Below, one piece after another: positions 42,128-50,325 of a stretch of DNA of 64,000 nt. How positions within the stretch are numbered: position 1 is the stretch's first letter; every line of letters starts with the position of its first letter. This stretch comes from Mycobacterium sp. OAS707 (lineage in GTDB: Bacteria > Actinomycetota > Actinomycetes > Mycobacteriales > Mycobacteriaceae), in NCBI RefSeq assembly GCF_014873705.1, contig NZ_JADBDS010000003.1, forward strand, positions 124,001 to 188,000, given 5' to 3'. The position numbers and the translations under genes were made by a program. A model generated the notes under the pieces. That model had not been told where the DNA came from and made no database searches. It saw nothing but the letters and a program-made list of their open reading frames with translations.

Positions 42128-42316
42128 CTATGCCGCGATCGGCGGCGGGGCATCCAGGCAACTTTCCGGGTCGGCGGCCGTCACAAGCGCGTTCAGCGCC
42201 CCGTTGACCTCCTCGATGCATTCGAGGTGGGCCTGGACCCCCTCGCGACATGCCAACGTCCTGTTCGACAGGAGACACACAAGTTCGTGTGCCGGTAATT
42301 GGCAAACATCGGTCAT
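42128..42316 (-). pseudogene. Amidase N-terminal fragment
   Basis: A 62-residue frame that matches only the first helices of the amidase signature family (LPAHELVCLLSNRTLACREGVQAHLECIEEVNGALNALVTAADP). No Ser-Ser-Lys catalytic region follows; the frame simply ends in a stop, and the next gene begins in the other direction nearby. It looks like the stump of a deleted amidase. A short functional protein is possible but I see no reason for it. Confidence 0.55.
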
Positions 42317-42370
42317 GGTCGCCCTATGCTGATTTACGGAAACGTTAAATAGGATCAACGTAGGACGCGG

Positions 42371-43735
42371 ATGACGGCCCGAGCCAAGTACGAGCGCATG
42401 CGCGCGGTCCATCTGAACGCGGTCCAGGCTGCGCTCGTCGACCACAGCGCGCGCCTTGATTGGACCCCAGCACAGATCGAGCACTACCGCGAGCATCAGC
42501 TGCGCGCGCTGTTGTCGTTCGCACGCCAGCGGTCGCCGTTTCACGCCAGGCGCCTGCGCGCCCTAGAGCTGTCCTCGGTCACCGTCGCCGACCTTGCCTC
42601 GGTGCCGGTGATGACGAAGGCCGACGCGCAGGACAGCTGGGACGACATCGTCACCGACCGCAGGCTCAACCGCGACCGCGCGGAACGCATTCTGGCAGAA
42701 CAGGAATGGTATTCGTACACGCCCGACGGGTATCAGATTTTCAGCTCGGGCGGCTCCAGTGGCGTGCGCGGCGTCTACGTGTGGAGCTGGCAGTTGTACG
42801 TCTCGGCCGCATGCCTGGCATGGCGGACTCAGGCGCGCGCGGAGCTACGCGAGCCGCACCCCGGCCCGACCCGGATGGCCGTCCTCGAGGCAGGCGCCCC
42901 GCCGCATGCGAGTACGCCCCTGTTCGACGTGCCGACCGTGGCGGGCATGCAGACCGTCGTCATACCGGCAGGAGGGCCGTTCGACGAGGTGCTGAGCGCG
43001 GTGGCGGCCGCCCGGCCGACGCACCTCGTCGGCTACCCGTCTGTCATCGGCCGGCTGGCCCGCGCGGTGCTGGACGGCGAGCTGGATTGCCGTCCGGTGC
43101 GGGTCAGCACCAATTCCGAGCCCCTTCTCGACGAGGATCGCCAGGCGATCACCGAGGCATGGCATGCCCCGGTGCACAACCTGTGGGGATCCACCGAGAT
43201 CGGCGTGCAGGCGGTTGGTTGCGGTATCGGCGAAGGCCTGCACATCTGCGAGGACGAGGTGGTGATCGAACGCGTCGACGAGAACGGTGCGCCGGTGGGG
43301 CCCGACCAGCCGGCCGCCCGCACCCTCGCCACCGGGCTGGCCAACCGAACGTTTCCGTTCATCCGCTATGACCTCGGCGACGAAGTCACACTGCTACCGG
43401 GTCCGTGCGAGTGCGGCAGCGCATACGCCCGCGTCGCCGACATCGGCGGGCGGCGCGACGACGACTTCTGCTATGGCTCGATCACGGTGCCCGCCATCAC
43501 TTTTCGGCATGTTCTGGGCACCGATCCCCACGTCTCCGAGTACCAGGTCATGCAGACCACCAGAGGCGCCGACATCCTGACTGTTGGACGTCCCGACATC
43601 GACAACCTGGCGACATCTGTAGCGGCCGCGCTGCAGCGCTGCGGGCTGTCGAATCCGAGCGTCAAGATCCGGCCAGTCGATCGCATCCCCCGCAATCGGG
43701 CGAGCGGCAAACTCAAGCGCTTCATCGCCCTGTAG
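42371..43735 (+). CDS. Phenylacetate-CoA ligase-like adenylate-forming protein
   Basis: A 454-residue member of the PaaK-like branch of the ANL superfamily. The P-loop SSGGSSGVRGVYVW near 135, WGSTEIGVQAVG near 275, the RYDLGDEV ribose-binding Asp motif near 338, and a C-terminal Lys in NRASGKLKRF are all present. It should activate an aromatic or other carboxylic acid with ATP. No dedicated carrier protein, and no paa catabolic genes, are nearby. Start ATG 42371. Confidence 0.84.
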   Translation: MTARAKYERMRAVHLNAVQAALVDHSARLDWTPAQIEHYREHQLRALLSFARQRSPFHARRLRALELSSVTVADLASVPVMTKADAQDSWDDIVTDRRLNRDRAERILAEQEWYSYTPDGYQIFSSGGSSGVRGVYVWSWQLYVSAACLAWRTQARAELREPHPGPTRMAVLEAGAPPHASTPLFDVPTVAGMQTVVIPAGGPFDEVLSAVAAARPTHLVGYPSVIGRLARAVLDGELDCRPVRVSTNSEPLLDEDRQAITEAWHAPVHNLWGSTEIGVQAVGCGIGEGLHICEDEVVIERVDENGAPVGPDQPAARTLATGLANRTFPFIRYDLGDEVTLLPGPCECGSAYARVADIGGRRDDDFCYGSITVPAITFRHVLGTDPHVSEYQVMQTTRGADILTVGRPDIDNLATSVAAALQRCGLSNPSVKIRPVDRIPRNRASGKLKRFIAL

Positions 43736-43792
43736 ACAAGCGGGACCTAACCGACACCCTGAATTAACCAGCGAAACCTGATCATGAGCTAT

Positions 43793-43818
43793 GGTGTGCC
43801 TCACACCAGTACTAGATT
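43793..43818 (+). promoter_or_regulatory. Inverted repeat and -10 ahead of the small membrane protein
   Basis: GGTGTG-CCT-CACACC (43793-43807) is a perfect six-base inverted repeat followed at 43813-43818 by TAGATT, a fair -10 hexamer. TGAGCTA occurs on both sides (43785 and 43820). It could be a promoter with an overlapping operator for the gene starting at 43845. Confidence 0.35.
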
Positions 43819-43844
43819 GTGAGCTAGGACACAGAGGAGGCGCC

Positions 43845-44066
43845 GTGCTCGATCACAATGGTCGCCCGGTACCCGGGCCCAAAGCCAGGCCGGCGGGCGC
43901 CGGGGGTCATGCCGACGGCATCCATTGGGTCAAGAACCTGCTCTTGGCCCTGATCGCGATATGCGCACTCGCGGGGATCGTTAGTACGGCTTCGATGGGA
44001 CAGACGCAGGCCGCGCTGGCGATCGGGATCGTCGCGCTCGCCTTCTTCTCAAGGGCCTGGTGCTGA
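43845..44066 (+). CDS. Small membrane protein, 73 residues
   Basis: A short protein with a basic, Gly/Pro-rich N-terminus (NGRPVPGPKARPAGAGGHADG) and two membrane segments (VKNLLLALIAICALAGIVSTA and AALAIGIVALAFFSRAW). Start GTG 43845 has a GAGGAGG site four bases upstream, the best sign that it is a real gene. No recognised family. Confidence 0.6.
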   Translation: MLDHNGRPVPGPKARPAGAGGHADGIHWVKNLLLALIAICALAGIVSTASMGQTQAALAIGIVALAFFSRAWC

Positions 44067-44114
44067 AGCTTCTTCTCGACGGCCCTGTCACAACCCGCGA
44101 CTAGCCTGGGCCGC

Positions 44115-44540
44115 ATGGCCCTCTCCAAGGAAGAACGCGAACAGTTTCTGGCCGAGCCACACATCGCCGCGCTTTCCGTGAGTGCAGGCGATAAGCGCGG
44201 CCCATTGACCGTGCCGATCTGGTACCAGTACAGCCCCGGCGGCGAGCCGTGGGTGATCACCGGAACCGGCTCACGCAAGCACCGCCTCATCGAGACGCAA
44301 GGTGAGTTCACGTTGATGGCAGAGCGCCTCGAGCCGACGGTGCGTTATGTCTCCGTCGACGGTCCGGTGAGCCGCATCGAGGAAGGCACCGACGAGCACC
44401 TCGTCGAGATGACCAAGCGCTACCTCGCACCGGAAAAGGTCGATGCTTATCTCGATTTCGCGCGGCGCGAGCACTTCCCGATGGTCGCCATCTACCTCAA
44501 GCCGCAGCACTGGCTGTCAGCCGACCTCGGTTCCGCCTGA
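44115..44540 (+). CDS. Pyridoxamine 5'-phosphate oxidase-like FMN/F420-binding protein
   Basis: A 141-residue split-barrel protein (EHIAALS-type N-terminus PHIAALSVSAGDKRGPLTVPIWYQYSPGGEPWVITGTGSRKHRLI). This fold binds FMN or F420 in actinobacteria and covers deazaflavin-dependent reductases and haem-degrading enzymes. The substrate is unknown. The methyltransferase starts three bases after its stop, so the two are an operon. Confidence 0.82.
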   Translation: MALSKEEREQFLAEPHIAALSVSAGDKRGPLTVPIWYQYSPGGEPWVITGTGSRKHRLIETQGEFTLMAERLEPTVRYVSVDGPVSRIEEGTDEHLVEMTKRYLAPEKVDAYLDFARREHFPMVAIYLKPQHWLSADLGSA

Positions 44541-44543
44541 TTC

Positions 44544-45137
44544 ATGTCGTCGAAGCATCTGCTGTTTCAGCTGATGTACCGGCTCGGGTTCACCCCGTGG
44601 GACGAACACCCGCTCGCGACGAGCCTGCGCAATCTGATCGAGGGCGACGATGCCCTGCCTCCTGGCGCCGCACTCGACATCGGCTGCGGCACCGGCGATT
44701 CGTCGATCTACCTCGCGCAGCACGGCTGGCGTGTCACCGGGATCGACTTCGTGCCGAAGGCGCTTGGCAAGGCGCGGGCAAAGGCGGCAGCCAAGCAGGT
44801 GGCCGTCGACTTCGTCCATGCCGACGCCACGCGGCTGCGCGCTGAAGGTGTCGGCACGGATTTCTCGCTGATCATCGACAACGGCTGCCTGCACGGCATG
44901 AGCGACGACGATCGCGATGCCTATGTGCGGGAGGTGACCGCGCTCGCCGGGCCGGGGGCACGGCTGCTGATCGTCGCGTTCCCTCCGGGATCGTTTCCGG
45001 TGCGCGGGATCGAACCGGCCGACGTCGAGCAGCGGTTCGGCACTAATTGGAAGCTGTTGTCGGCCGGACGTGAACCGGGACTGTCCATCAACGACAAGTT
45101 CGACGCGCGCTACTACCTGTTCGCGCGCGAGCCGTAA
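44544..45137 (+). CDS. Class I SAM-dependent methyltransferase (TPMT/MppJ-like)
   Basis: A 197-residue Rossmann methyltransferase. Motif I DIGCGTGDSSIYLAQHGW, motif II GIDFVPKALGKARAK and the VDFVHADATRLRAEGVG / FSLIIDNGCLHGMSDDDRDAYV block are all intact. The NGCLHG post-motif resembles TPMT-like and thiol methyltransferases. Target not deducible. Its last 25 bases overlap the 3' end of the convergent ligase gene. Confidence 0.84.
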   Translation: MSSKHLLFQLMYRLGFTPWDEHPLATSLRNLIEGDDALPPGAALDIGCGTGDSSIYLAQHGWRVTGIDFVPKALGKARAKAAAKQVAVDFVHADATRLRAEGVGTDFSLIIDNGCLHGMSDDDRDAYVREVTALAGPGARLLIVAFPPGSFPVRGIEPADVEQRFGTNWKLLSAGREPGLSINDKFDARYYLFAREP

Positions 45138-46651
45138 AGCGCGGCGACGGCGGGCAGACTCACCTTCAACGCGGGGTTGCGCGGGAGTTCGTCGACGACG
45201 GCGAAGTCGACCGGCACGTTGTACACCGGCAAGGCTTGGCGGACAAGGTCTTTGAGTTCGTCCGCGGATGGAACGGGGATACCCGGCGTGGCTTCGATGG
45301 CGGCGAACGGCACCTGCCCCAGCCGTTTGTCGGGCACCCCCACCACGCACGCGTCGCGCACTGCAGGATGTGAGATCAGCACGCGCCGAACGGTTTCCGG
45401 CAGGATCTTGAAGCCGCCTCGGTTGATGGCACCGTCGGCCCTGCCATGCAGAGTGACGAACCCGTCGGCATCGATCGAAGCGATGTCGGTGGTGCGGATC
45501 CAGTCCGGGCTGATCGGCGCGACCTTGGCCTCCAGCAGGCCCTGCTCGCCGGTGGGCTGCTCGGCGCCCGTCTCCGGGTCGACGACGCGCACCTGGGTGT
45601 CCGGCAGCGGCCTGCCAACGCTGTTGCGCTTCGAGTCGCCGAATTGCTCGATGTCGCCCGGTGTCCACGCACACAGTGACCCGGCGAATTCCGTTGCGCC
45701 GTAGGCCAACCGGATCGGGATGTCGAAGTGCTTCTCGAACTCGTCGCGGGTTTCGGGGTCGAGCGGGCCCGACGCGCTGATCAGAAATTCGAGCGAGGCC
45801 AGGTTCTCCTTGGGCACGTCGGCGTCGAGCAGCATGCGGACGACGGCGGGCTGCACGCCGGAGCGTTTGATGCGGTGAGTCTTGATCGCGTTGACGAACC
45901 CGTCGACGGTGAACCGCTCGAGCATCACGATGCGGCGGGCGTTGTGCACGCCGGCGACCAGTTGGCACACCCCGATGCCACCGAACTGCCAGTAGGCGAA
46001 TTCCGGTGGAGCGTCGGGCGGGGCCTTCTCGCCGCTGGTCACGCTGAAAACGGTCCGCTGCAGCACCGAGGTCTTGATGTCCTGGCGTTTCGGCGGGCCG
46101 GTAGTGCCGCTGGTCAGAATCTGCAGGGCCACACCGGGTTCGACGTCGGCGTGCCGACGGTCCGCGTCGCGTTGCTCGAGCCCTTTGACGGCTTCGACGA
46201 GGGGCTGCGACGACGAGATGGCAACGCCTGCGCTGCCCGCCCGACTGGCGGCGGTGACGACTTCGTCGGTCCAGTCCTCGCGGTCGGCGACGATCGCGGA
46301 GAGGTTGAGCTTTTCGATGTCGCGGCCGATCGCCTCAGGCGACTGGAACGAATAGATCATCGAGACGGGTCGGCCGGCGGCGAGGAAGCCGATGATCGCG
46401 GCGGCGTGCGGGAGGCGGTTGCGGACAACGAGCCCGACCGGCGCGCTATCCGGAACGCCCGCGCCGCGCAGTAGCGAGGCGATAGCGGTGCCGTATTCGG
46501 TGATGTCGTGACCGGTGTACCAGCGGCCCTCGAACTCGATGCACGGCTGCTCGCCGTAGCTCGCGAGCCCTGCCGCGAATGTTTCGGTAAAGCCTTCGGG
46601 CACGTCTAGACGATACGCAACGGGATCATGCACAGCGGCCAGGCAGCGCAT
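45113..46651 (-). CDS. FadD-like acyl-CoA/AMP ligase
   Basis: A 512-residue AMP-forming acyl-CoA synthetase-type enzyme. Motifs are LTSGTTGPPKR near 194 (P-loop), AYGATEFAG (A4-like), the WIRTTDIASIDADGFVTLHGRADGAINRGGFKILPE hinge block and C-terminal NPALKVSLPAVAALYG, with Lys in NPALK as the likely catalytic residue. Start taken at ATG 46651; a GTG at 46633 is also possible. Divergent from the alpha-galactosidase gene. Substrate likely a fatty or aromatic acid. Confidence 0.83.
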   Translation of the reverse strand: MRCLAAVHDPVAYRLDVPEGFTETFAAGLASYGEQPCIEFEGRWYTGHDITEYGTAIASLLRGAGVPDSAPVGLVVRNRLPHAAAIIGFLAAGRPVSMIYSFQSPEAIGRDIEKLNLSAIVADREDWTDEVVTAASRAGSAGVAISSSQPLVEAVKGLEQRDADRRHADVEPGVALQILTSGTTGPPKRQDIKTSVLQRTVFSVTSGEKAPPDAPPEFAYWQFGGIGVCQLVAGVHNARRIVMLERFTVDGFVNAIKTHRIKRSGVQPAVVRMLLDADVPKENLASLEFLISASGPLDPETRDEFEKHFDIPIRLAYGATEFAGSLCAWTPGDIEQFGDSKRNSVGRPLPDTQVRVVDPETGAEQPTGEQGLLEAKVAPISPDWIRTTDIASIDADGFVTLHGRADGAINRGGFKILPETVRRVLISHPAVRDACVVGVPDKRLGQVPFAAIEATPGIPVPSADELKDLVRQALPVYNVPVDFAVVDELPRNPALKVSLPAVAALYGSRANR

Positions 46652-46690
46652 TGTCAGCGCACGCACACCCTGGTCGGCGATCCTCGGCCG

Positions 46691-48076
46691 GTGGGCGCGC
46701 GACTGTGGTCGATCCTGCTCGCGCTGAGTCTGGCGGGTGCGGGCATGACGGGGTGTGCTGCCGCGCCCGACGCAGGAGCGCCGCAACGGCTCACGCCCCC
46801 GATGGGCTGGAACTCGTGGAACTCCGGTATCCCGCTGACCGAAGACACCGTCAAGGCCACCGCCGACGCGATGGTGTCCTCGGGCATGCGCGACGCCGGC
46901 TACCGCTACGTGAACCTCGACGCAGGCTGGGCGGCACCGACGCGCGACTCCGACGGCGAATTGCGGGCCGACCCGAAGACGTTCCCGCACGGCATCGCCG
47001 CGTTGGCGCGCTACCTCCACGACCGCGGCATGCTGCTCGGCCTCTATGCCAGCCCCTTCGACGAGACATGCGGCCAGGACCCCCGCGTAGCCAGCGCGGG
47101 TCATGAGGACACCGACGCCCGTACGTTCGCAGCCTGGGGCGTCGACTACCTGAAGTACGACTGGTGCCACACCGATGCCGACCATGCCAATCAGGTCAAG
47201 CTCTTCACTGCTATGCGAAATGCGTTGCGCGCCAGCGGTCGTCGCATCTTCTACAGCATCAACCCGAACAGCTCCGAGAATCATCACGCGGGAACCGGAT
47301 ACGACTGGTCACCCATCGCCGACATGGCCCGCAACACCACCGACCTGGTTCCGGTGTGGCGCAACACGTTGCCGCCGCTGGACAGCTCTGATGCCTTCCT
47401 CACCGGCACCTACCTCGGCGTGCCCGACGAGTTCCGGGCGTCCTCACCTGTCGTGTCGCGAAGCCGTGCAGGCTACTTCAATGACCCCGACATGATGGTC
47501 GTCGGGCTGTCGTGGAGCGACTTCTTCGTCAATCACCTCGACGTCAGCCGGCTCATCGTCTCGCAGGACCAGCTGACACCCGAACGCTTACAGAAGCTAC
47601 GCGTGAAGCTTGCGCTGTCCGATACTGAGGTTGCGTGGCGTGCCAACGCGCAGCCGAGCCTCACCGAATCCGAACAGCGCAGCCACTTTTCGTTGTGGGC
47701 GATGTTGGCGGCGCCGCTACTGGCTGGCAACGACATTCGGACGATGAGCGATCAGACGCGCGCGATCCTGATCAACCGCGATGTCATCGCAGTCGACCAG
47801 GACCCGCTCGCCGCGCAGGCAACGGCGGCACCGCGGGACAACCGGGTACTGGTGAAGCCGCTCTCCGACGGGGATGTGGCGCTCGCATTGTTCAACGCCA
47901 CTGACCAGCCCACCGACGTCGCCACGAATGCCGATGCGGCCGGCCTGCGGGATGCGCCCTGCTATACGGTGCGCGATCTGTGGGCGCATGCCGATACCAC
48001 GACTGCCGGCGAGATCACCCGAACGGTCGCGCCCCACGACGTGGTGATGCTGCGGATCTCCCCCGCCTGCCGGTGA
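46691..48076 (+). CDS. Lipoprotein alpha-galactosidase, glycoside hydrolase family 27
   Basis: About 461 residues from GTG 46691. The N-terminus is a lipoprotein-type signal (WSILLALSLAGAGMTGC; lipobox MTGC, Cys near 22). The catalytic barrel begins LTPPMGWNSWN and holds the nucleophile in YLKYDWC and the acid/base in YFNDPDMM, with the typical second-half beta domain. It should release terminal alpha-galactose from oligosaccharides outside the membrane. A longer frame starting at ATG 46628 is open but would put the signal peptide inside. Shares a short upstream region with the divergent ligase gene. Confidence 0.86.
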   Translation: MGARLWSILLALSLAGAGMTGCAAAPDAGAPQRLTPPMGWNSWNSGIPLTEDTVKATADAMVSSGMRDAGYRYVNLDAGWAAPTRDSDGELRADPKTFPHGIAALARYLHDRGMLLGLYASPFDETCGQDPRVASAGHEDTDARTFAAWGVDYLKYDWCHTDADHANQVKLFTAMRNALRASGRRIFYSINPNSSENHHAGTGYDWSPIADMARNTTDLVPVWRNTLPPLDSSDAFLTGTYLGVPDEFRASSPVVSRSRAGYFNDPDMMVVGLSWSDFFVNHLDVSRLIVSQDQLTPERLQKLRVKLALSDTEVAWRANAQPSLTESEQRSHFSLWAMLAAPLLAGNDIRTMSDQTRAILINRDVIAVDQDPLAAQATAAPRDNRVLVKPLSDGDVALALFNATDQPTDVATNADAAGLRDAPCYTVRDLWAHADTTTAGEITRTVAPHDVVMLRISPACR

Positions 48077-48161
48077 ACCGACAACGAGCATTGCCAAAAT
48101 CGAGACAACCGCGCCTGTCGTCTGGATACATTGCATCCCAGTCGGCTCTGGAGGTCTGCGC

Positions 48162-49694
48162 GTGTCCACGAAGTCCCTCTTATGGTGGTTGCGGCTGACC
48201 GTTGCCGCATTGGTGCTGTCAGCCTGGGTTGCGGTCGGCTTCAACAGCGGTGTCGCGCATGCCGATGAAACGTCCCCTTCGGGCGATGCGTCGACCTCGC
48301 AGGGTTCGCAGGCCCCGAAGGCTTCGAAACCAGATGCATCCGAACCGCCAGCGGACGCGAGCACCACCACCACTGCGGAGAAAACAGCCGCGGCTTCGGA
48401 CAAGGACGATCCGCCGAAGCCACGTACGCGCCACGGTGCTCACCGACCTGGCTCGACCACCCCGTCGACGAAGACCGCAAAACCCGCGAAGCCGGTCGCC
48501 GACGACCCGAAGCCCGTGGCCGCCAAACTCGCCGCAGTCGCGCCATCGTCATCAGCTCCCGACCCACAACCGGCGACCGCGAAGATCGCCGCGGTCGCGC
48601 CCTCGGTGTCAAGCACGCCGTCTGGGACCACCACGATCAGACCCCCGCAGCCTCGGGAAGTCGTCGGGCTGATATCAGACGTCGGGGTCGTCGCCGCGTC
48701 GGCGGTGTACACGGTGGCCAACACCTTCGCCGAGGCATTCGGGCCGCACACTTTTTTGGGTGCGCCGTATGCACTGGCCACCGCGGTGGCCAATTCCGCT
48801 GCGGCCGTTAGCCGAACCCTGATCGGCGCGCCCACAGGGACCGTCAGCACAGGGCCTTTCAAAGTCACCTACGGGATCATCGATGGCTTGGCTTTCTTCA
48901 ATCCGCAGAAGCCGCCGCCCGGGGCGAACGACCCGACGATCACCGTCACCCCCGAGCATCCGCTGCCGATCATTCTGCTGAACGGGACGACGGGAACCCA
49001 GGGGGCCAACTGGACTGTCGGAGCGCCGGTCCTCGCTAATGCCGGCTACAAGGTCTACACGTTCAACTACGGCAACGTCACAAACGACCCGAACTTCCCG
49101 ATCCAGGCCACCGACGACATCAGGCAGTCAGCCAAAGAGCTTGACGCCGAGATAGACCGGGTCCTCGCCGAAACCGGCGCGCCCAAGGTGATCCTCATCG
49201 GGCATTCGCAAGGCGGCGGGATTCTGCCGGCGTACTACATCAACAATATGGGCGGCGCAGCCAAGGTGTCACAGCTCATCGGCCTCGCCCCGAGTAATCA
49301 CGGTACCGATGTGATGGGTTTGGTTGGCCTGCAGGCTTTACCGATCTTCGGGCCGCTGATGATGGGACTCGCGAACGCGTTGGGCCCGGCCTTGGAACAG
49401 CAGGCATTGGGTAACGAATTTCAGGAAGAGGTCTACGGCAACGGCGACACCCGCCCCGGTGTCCTGTACACCACGATCACCTCGACGCATGACGAGGTGG
49501 TCACCCCGTACTCCCAGCAGGCACTCGATGGCCCCAACGTGACGAACATCGTCATTCAGGATTTGTATCCGGGAGTCCTGGCGGGCCACGAGGGCATCGT
49601 CCTCAGCCCCCAGGTGTGGTCGGTCGTTTTGGACGCGCTGGCGAGCAATCCGGCGGCGAACCCATTGGCGCACGACGAGGCGCTGGTCGCATAG
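48162..49694 (+). CDS. Secreted lipase/esterase of the LipA/EstB type with Thr/Pro-rich stalk
   Basis: A 510-residue exported alpha/beta hydrolase. Signal peptide (WWLRLTVAALVLSAWVAVGFNSGVAHA), then 100 residues of Ser/Thr/Pro/Lys-rich linker, then a lipase domain with nucleophile in GHSQGGG near 346 and catalytic residues in STHDEVVTPY and the VLAGHEGIV histidine. The layout signal-linker-catalytic domain is the same as that of the family 1 glycosidase at the left end. Start GTG 48162 has GGAGG upstream. Substrate unknown; a surface lipid or polyester is likely. Confidence 0.85.
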   Translation: MSTKSLLWWLRLTVAALVLSAWVAVGFNSGVAHADETSPSGDASTSQGSQAPKASKPDASEPPADASTTTTAEKTAAASDKDDPPKPRTRHGAHRPGSTTPSTKTAKPAKPVADDPKPVAAKLAAVAPSSSAPDPQPATAKIAAVAPSVSSTPSGTTTIRPPQPREVVGLISDVGVVAASAVYTVANTFAEAFGPHTFLGAPYALATAVANSAAAVSRTLIGAPTGTVSTGPFKVTYGIIDGLAFFNPQKPPPGANDPTITVTPEHPLPIILLNGTTGTQGANWTVGAPVLANAGYKVYTFNYGNVTNDPNFPIQATDDIRQSAKELDAEIDRVLAETGAPKVILIGHSQGGGILPAYYINNMGGAAKVSQLIGLAPSNHGTDVMGLVGLQALPIFGPLMMGLANALGPALEQQALGNEFQEEVYGNGDTRPGVLYTTITSTHDEVVTPYSQQALDGPNVTNIVIQDLYPGVLAGHEGIVLSPQVWSVVLDALASNPAANPLAHDEALVA

Positions 49695-49701
49695 CAGGCC
49701 C

Positions 49702-50247
49702 TCAGATCCCCAATGCCGCCATGGCACCGTCGACGGTGGCCCGTCGAAGGTCGTCGTATGCGGTGTCGGGGAACTGTAAGCAGCAATCCTGCAGCCCGCC
49801 GAATGCGATCACCGCGCGGGTGGATTGCTCCAACGTGGGCCTGTTGCCGAACACCAACTTGGTCAGCCGCTCCCGCCACGCCAGCATGCGGTCGATCAGA
49901 CCCAGGTCGGCCAAGGTCGTCAACTCCGCCACGACCAGCAGCAGATCTGCGCGGTGATTGAAATGAAAGTCGAAGTAGCCCTCGAGCAATTCGCGCGGCG
50001 TCGCCCGCATTGACTTGCGCCGCCGTTCGTGTTCGGTGACGAAGCGCTCGCCCTCGTCGATCAATGGCTGGATGATGCTGCGCACCAAATCTTCTCGTGA
50101 ACTGAAGTGGTAGTACAGCGCCGGTTTCGTGATGCCCAATCGATCGGCGATGTCCTGAAGGCTCGTCCGCTGCACCCCTTTCTGCGAGAACAGCTCCCTG
50201 GCGATGTCCTGGATGCGCAGCCGGGTCTCGGACGGGGGCTTCGTCAC
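49702..50247 (-). CDS. TetR-family transcriptional regulator
   Basis: A 181-residue TetR repressor. The N-terminal helix-turn-helix (RIQDIARELFSQKGVQRTSLQDIADRLGITKPALYYHFSSREDLVRSI) is textbook, followed by a helical effector domain. Start GTG 50247. It is divergent from an FAD monooxygenase gene, with a palindrome in the shared 78 bases, so it most likely represses that gene and itself. Confidence 0.9.
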   Translation of the reverse strand: MTKPPSETRLRIQDIARELFSQKGVQRTSLQDIADRLGITKPALYYHFSSREDLVRSIIQPLIDEGERFVTEHERRRKSMRATPRELLEGYFDFHFNHRADLLLVVAELTTLADLGLIDRMLAWRERLTKLVFGNRPTLEQSTRAVIAFGGLQDCCLQFPDTAYDDLRRATVDGAMAALGI

Positions 50248-50294
50248 GTAGCCAACCCGGCGGAGCGGTTGGTCGGTATGCTCATGCCGGCTAG

Positions 50295-50314
50295 CTTACC
50301 GACCGTTAAGTAAG
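50295..50314. promoter_or_regulatory. Candidate TetR operator between the repressor and the monooxygenase
   Basis: CTTAC at 50295 and GTAAG at 50310-50314 are the outer arms of an imperfect 20-base palindrome, with matching A and C positions inside. It lies twelve bases before the ATG at 50326 and inside the only shared regulatory region, as expected for a TetR operator. Confidence 0.6.
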
Positions 50315-50325
50315 TGGGTGACATC

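Noticed and set aside
45113..47287. Single long minus-strand frame of 724 residues
   Set aside because: Only residues from 46651 on (ligase) are family-like; the upstream third is antisense to the alpha-galactosidase gene, so I start the ligase at 46651.
46628..48076. Longer alpha-galactosidase start at ATG 46628
   Set aside because: It would place a clean lipoprotein signal peptide and lipobox 21 residues inside the chain; the GTG at 46691 gives a normal lipoprotein.
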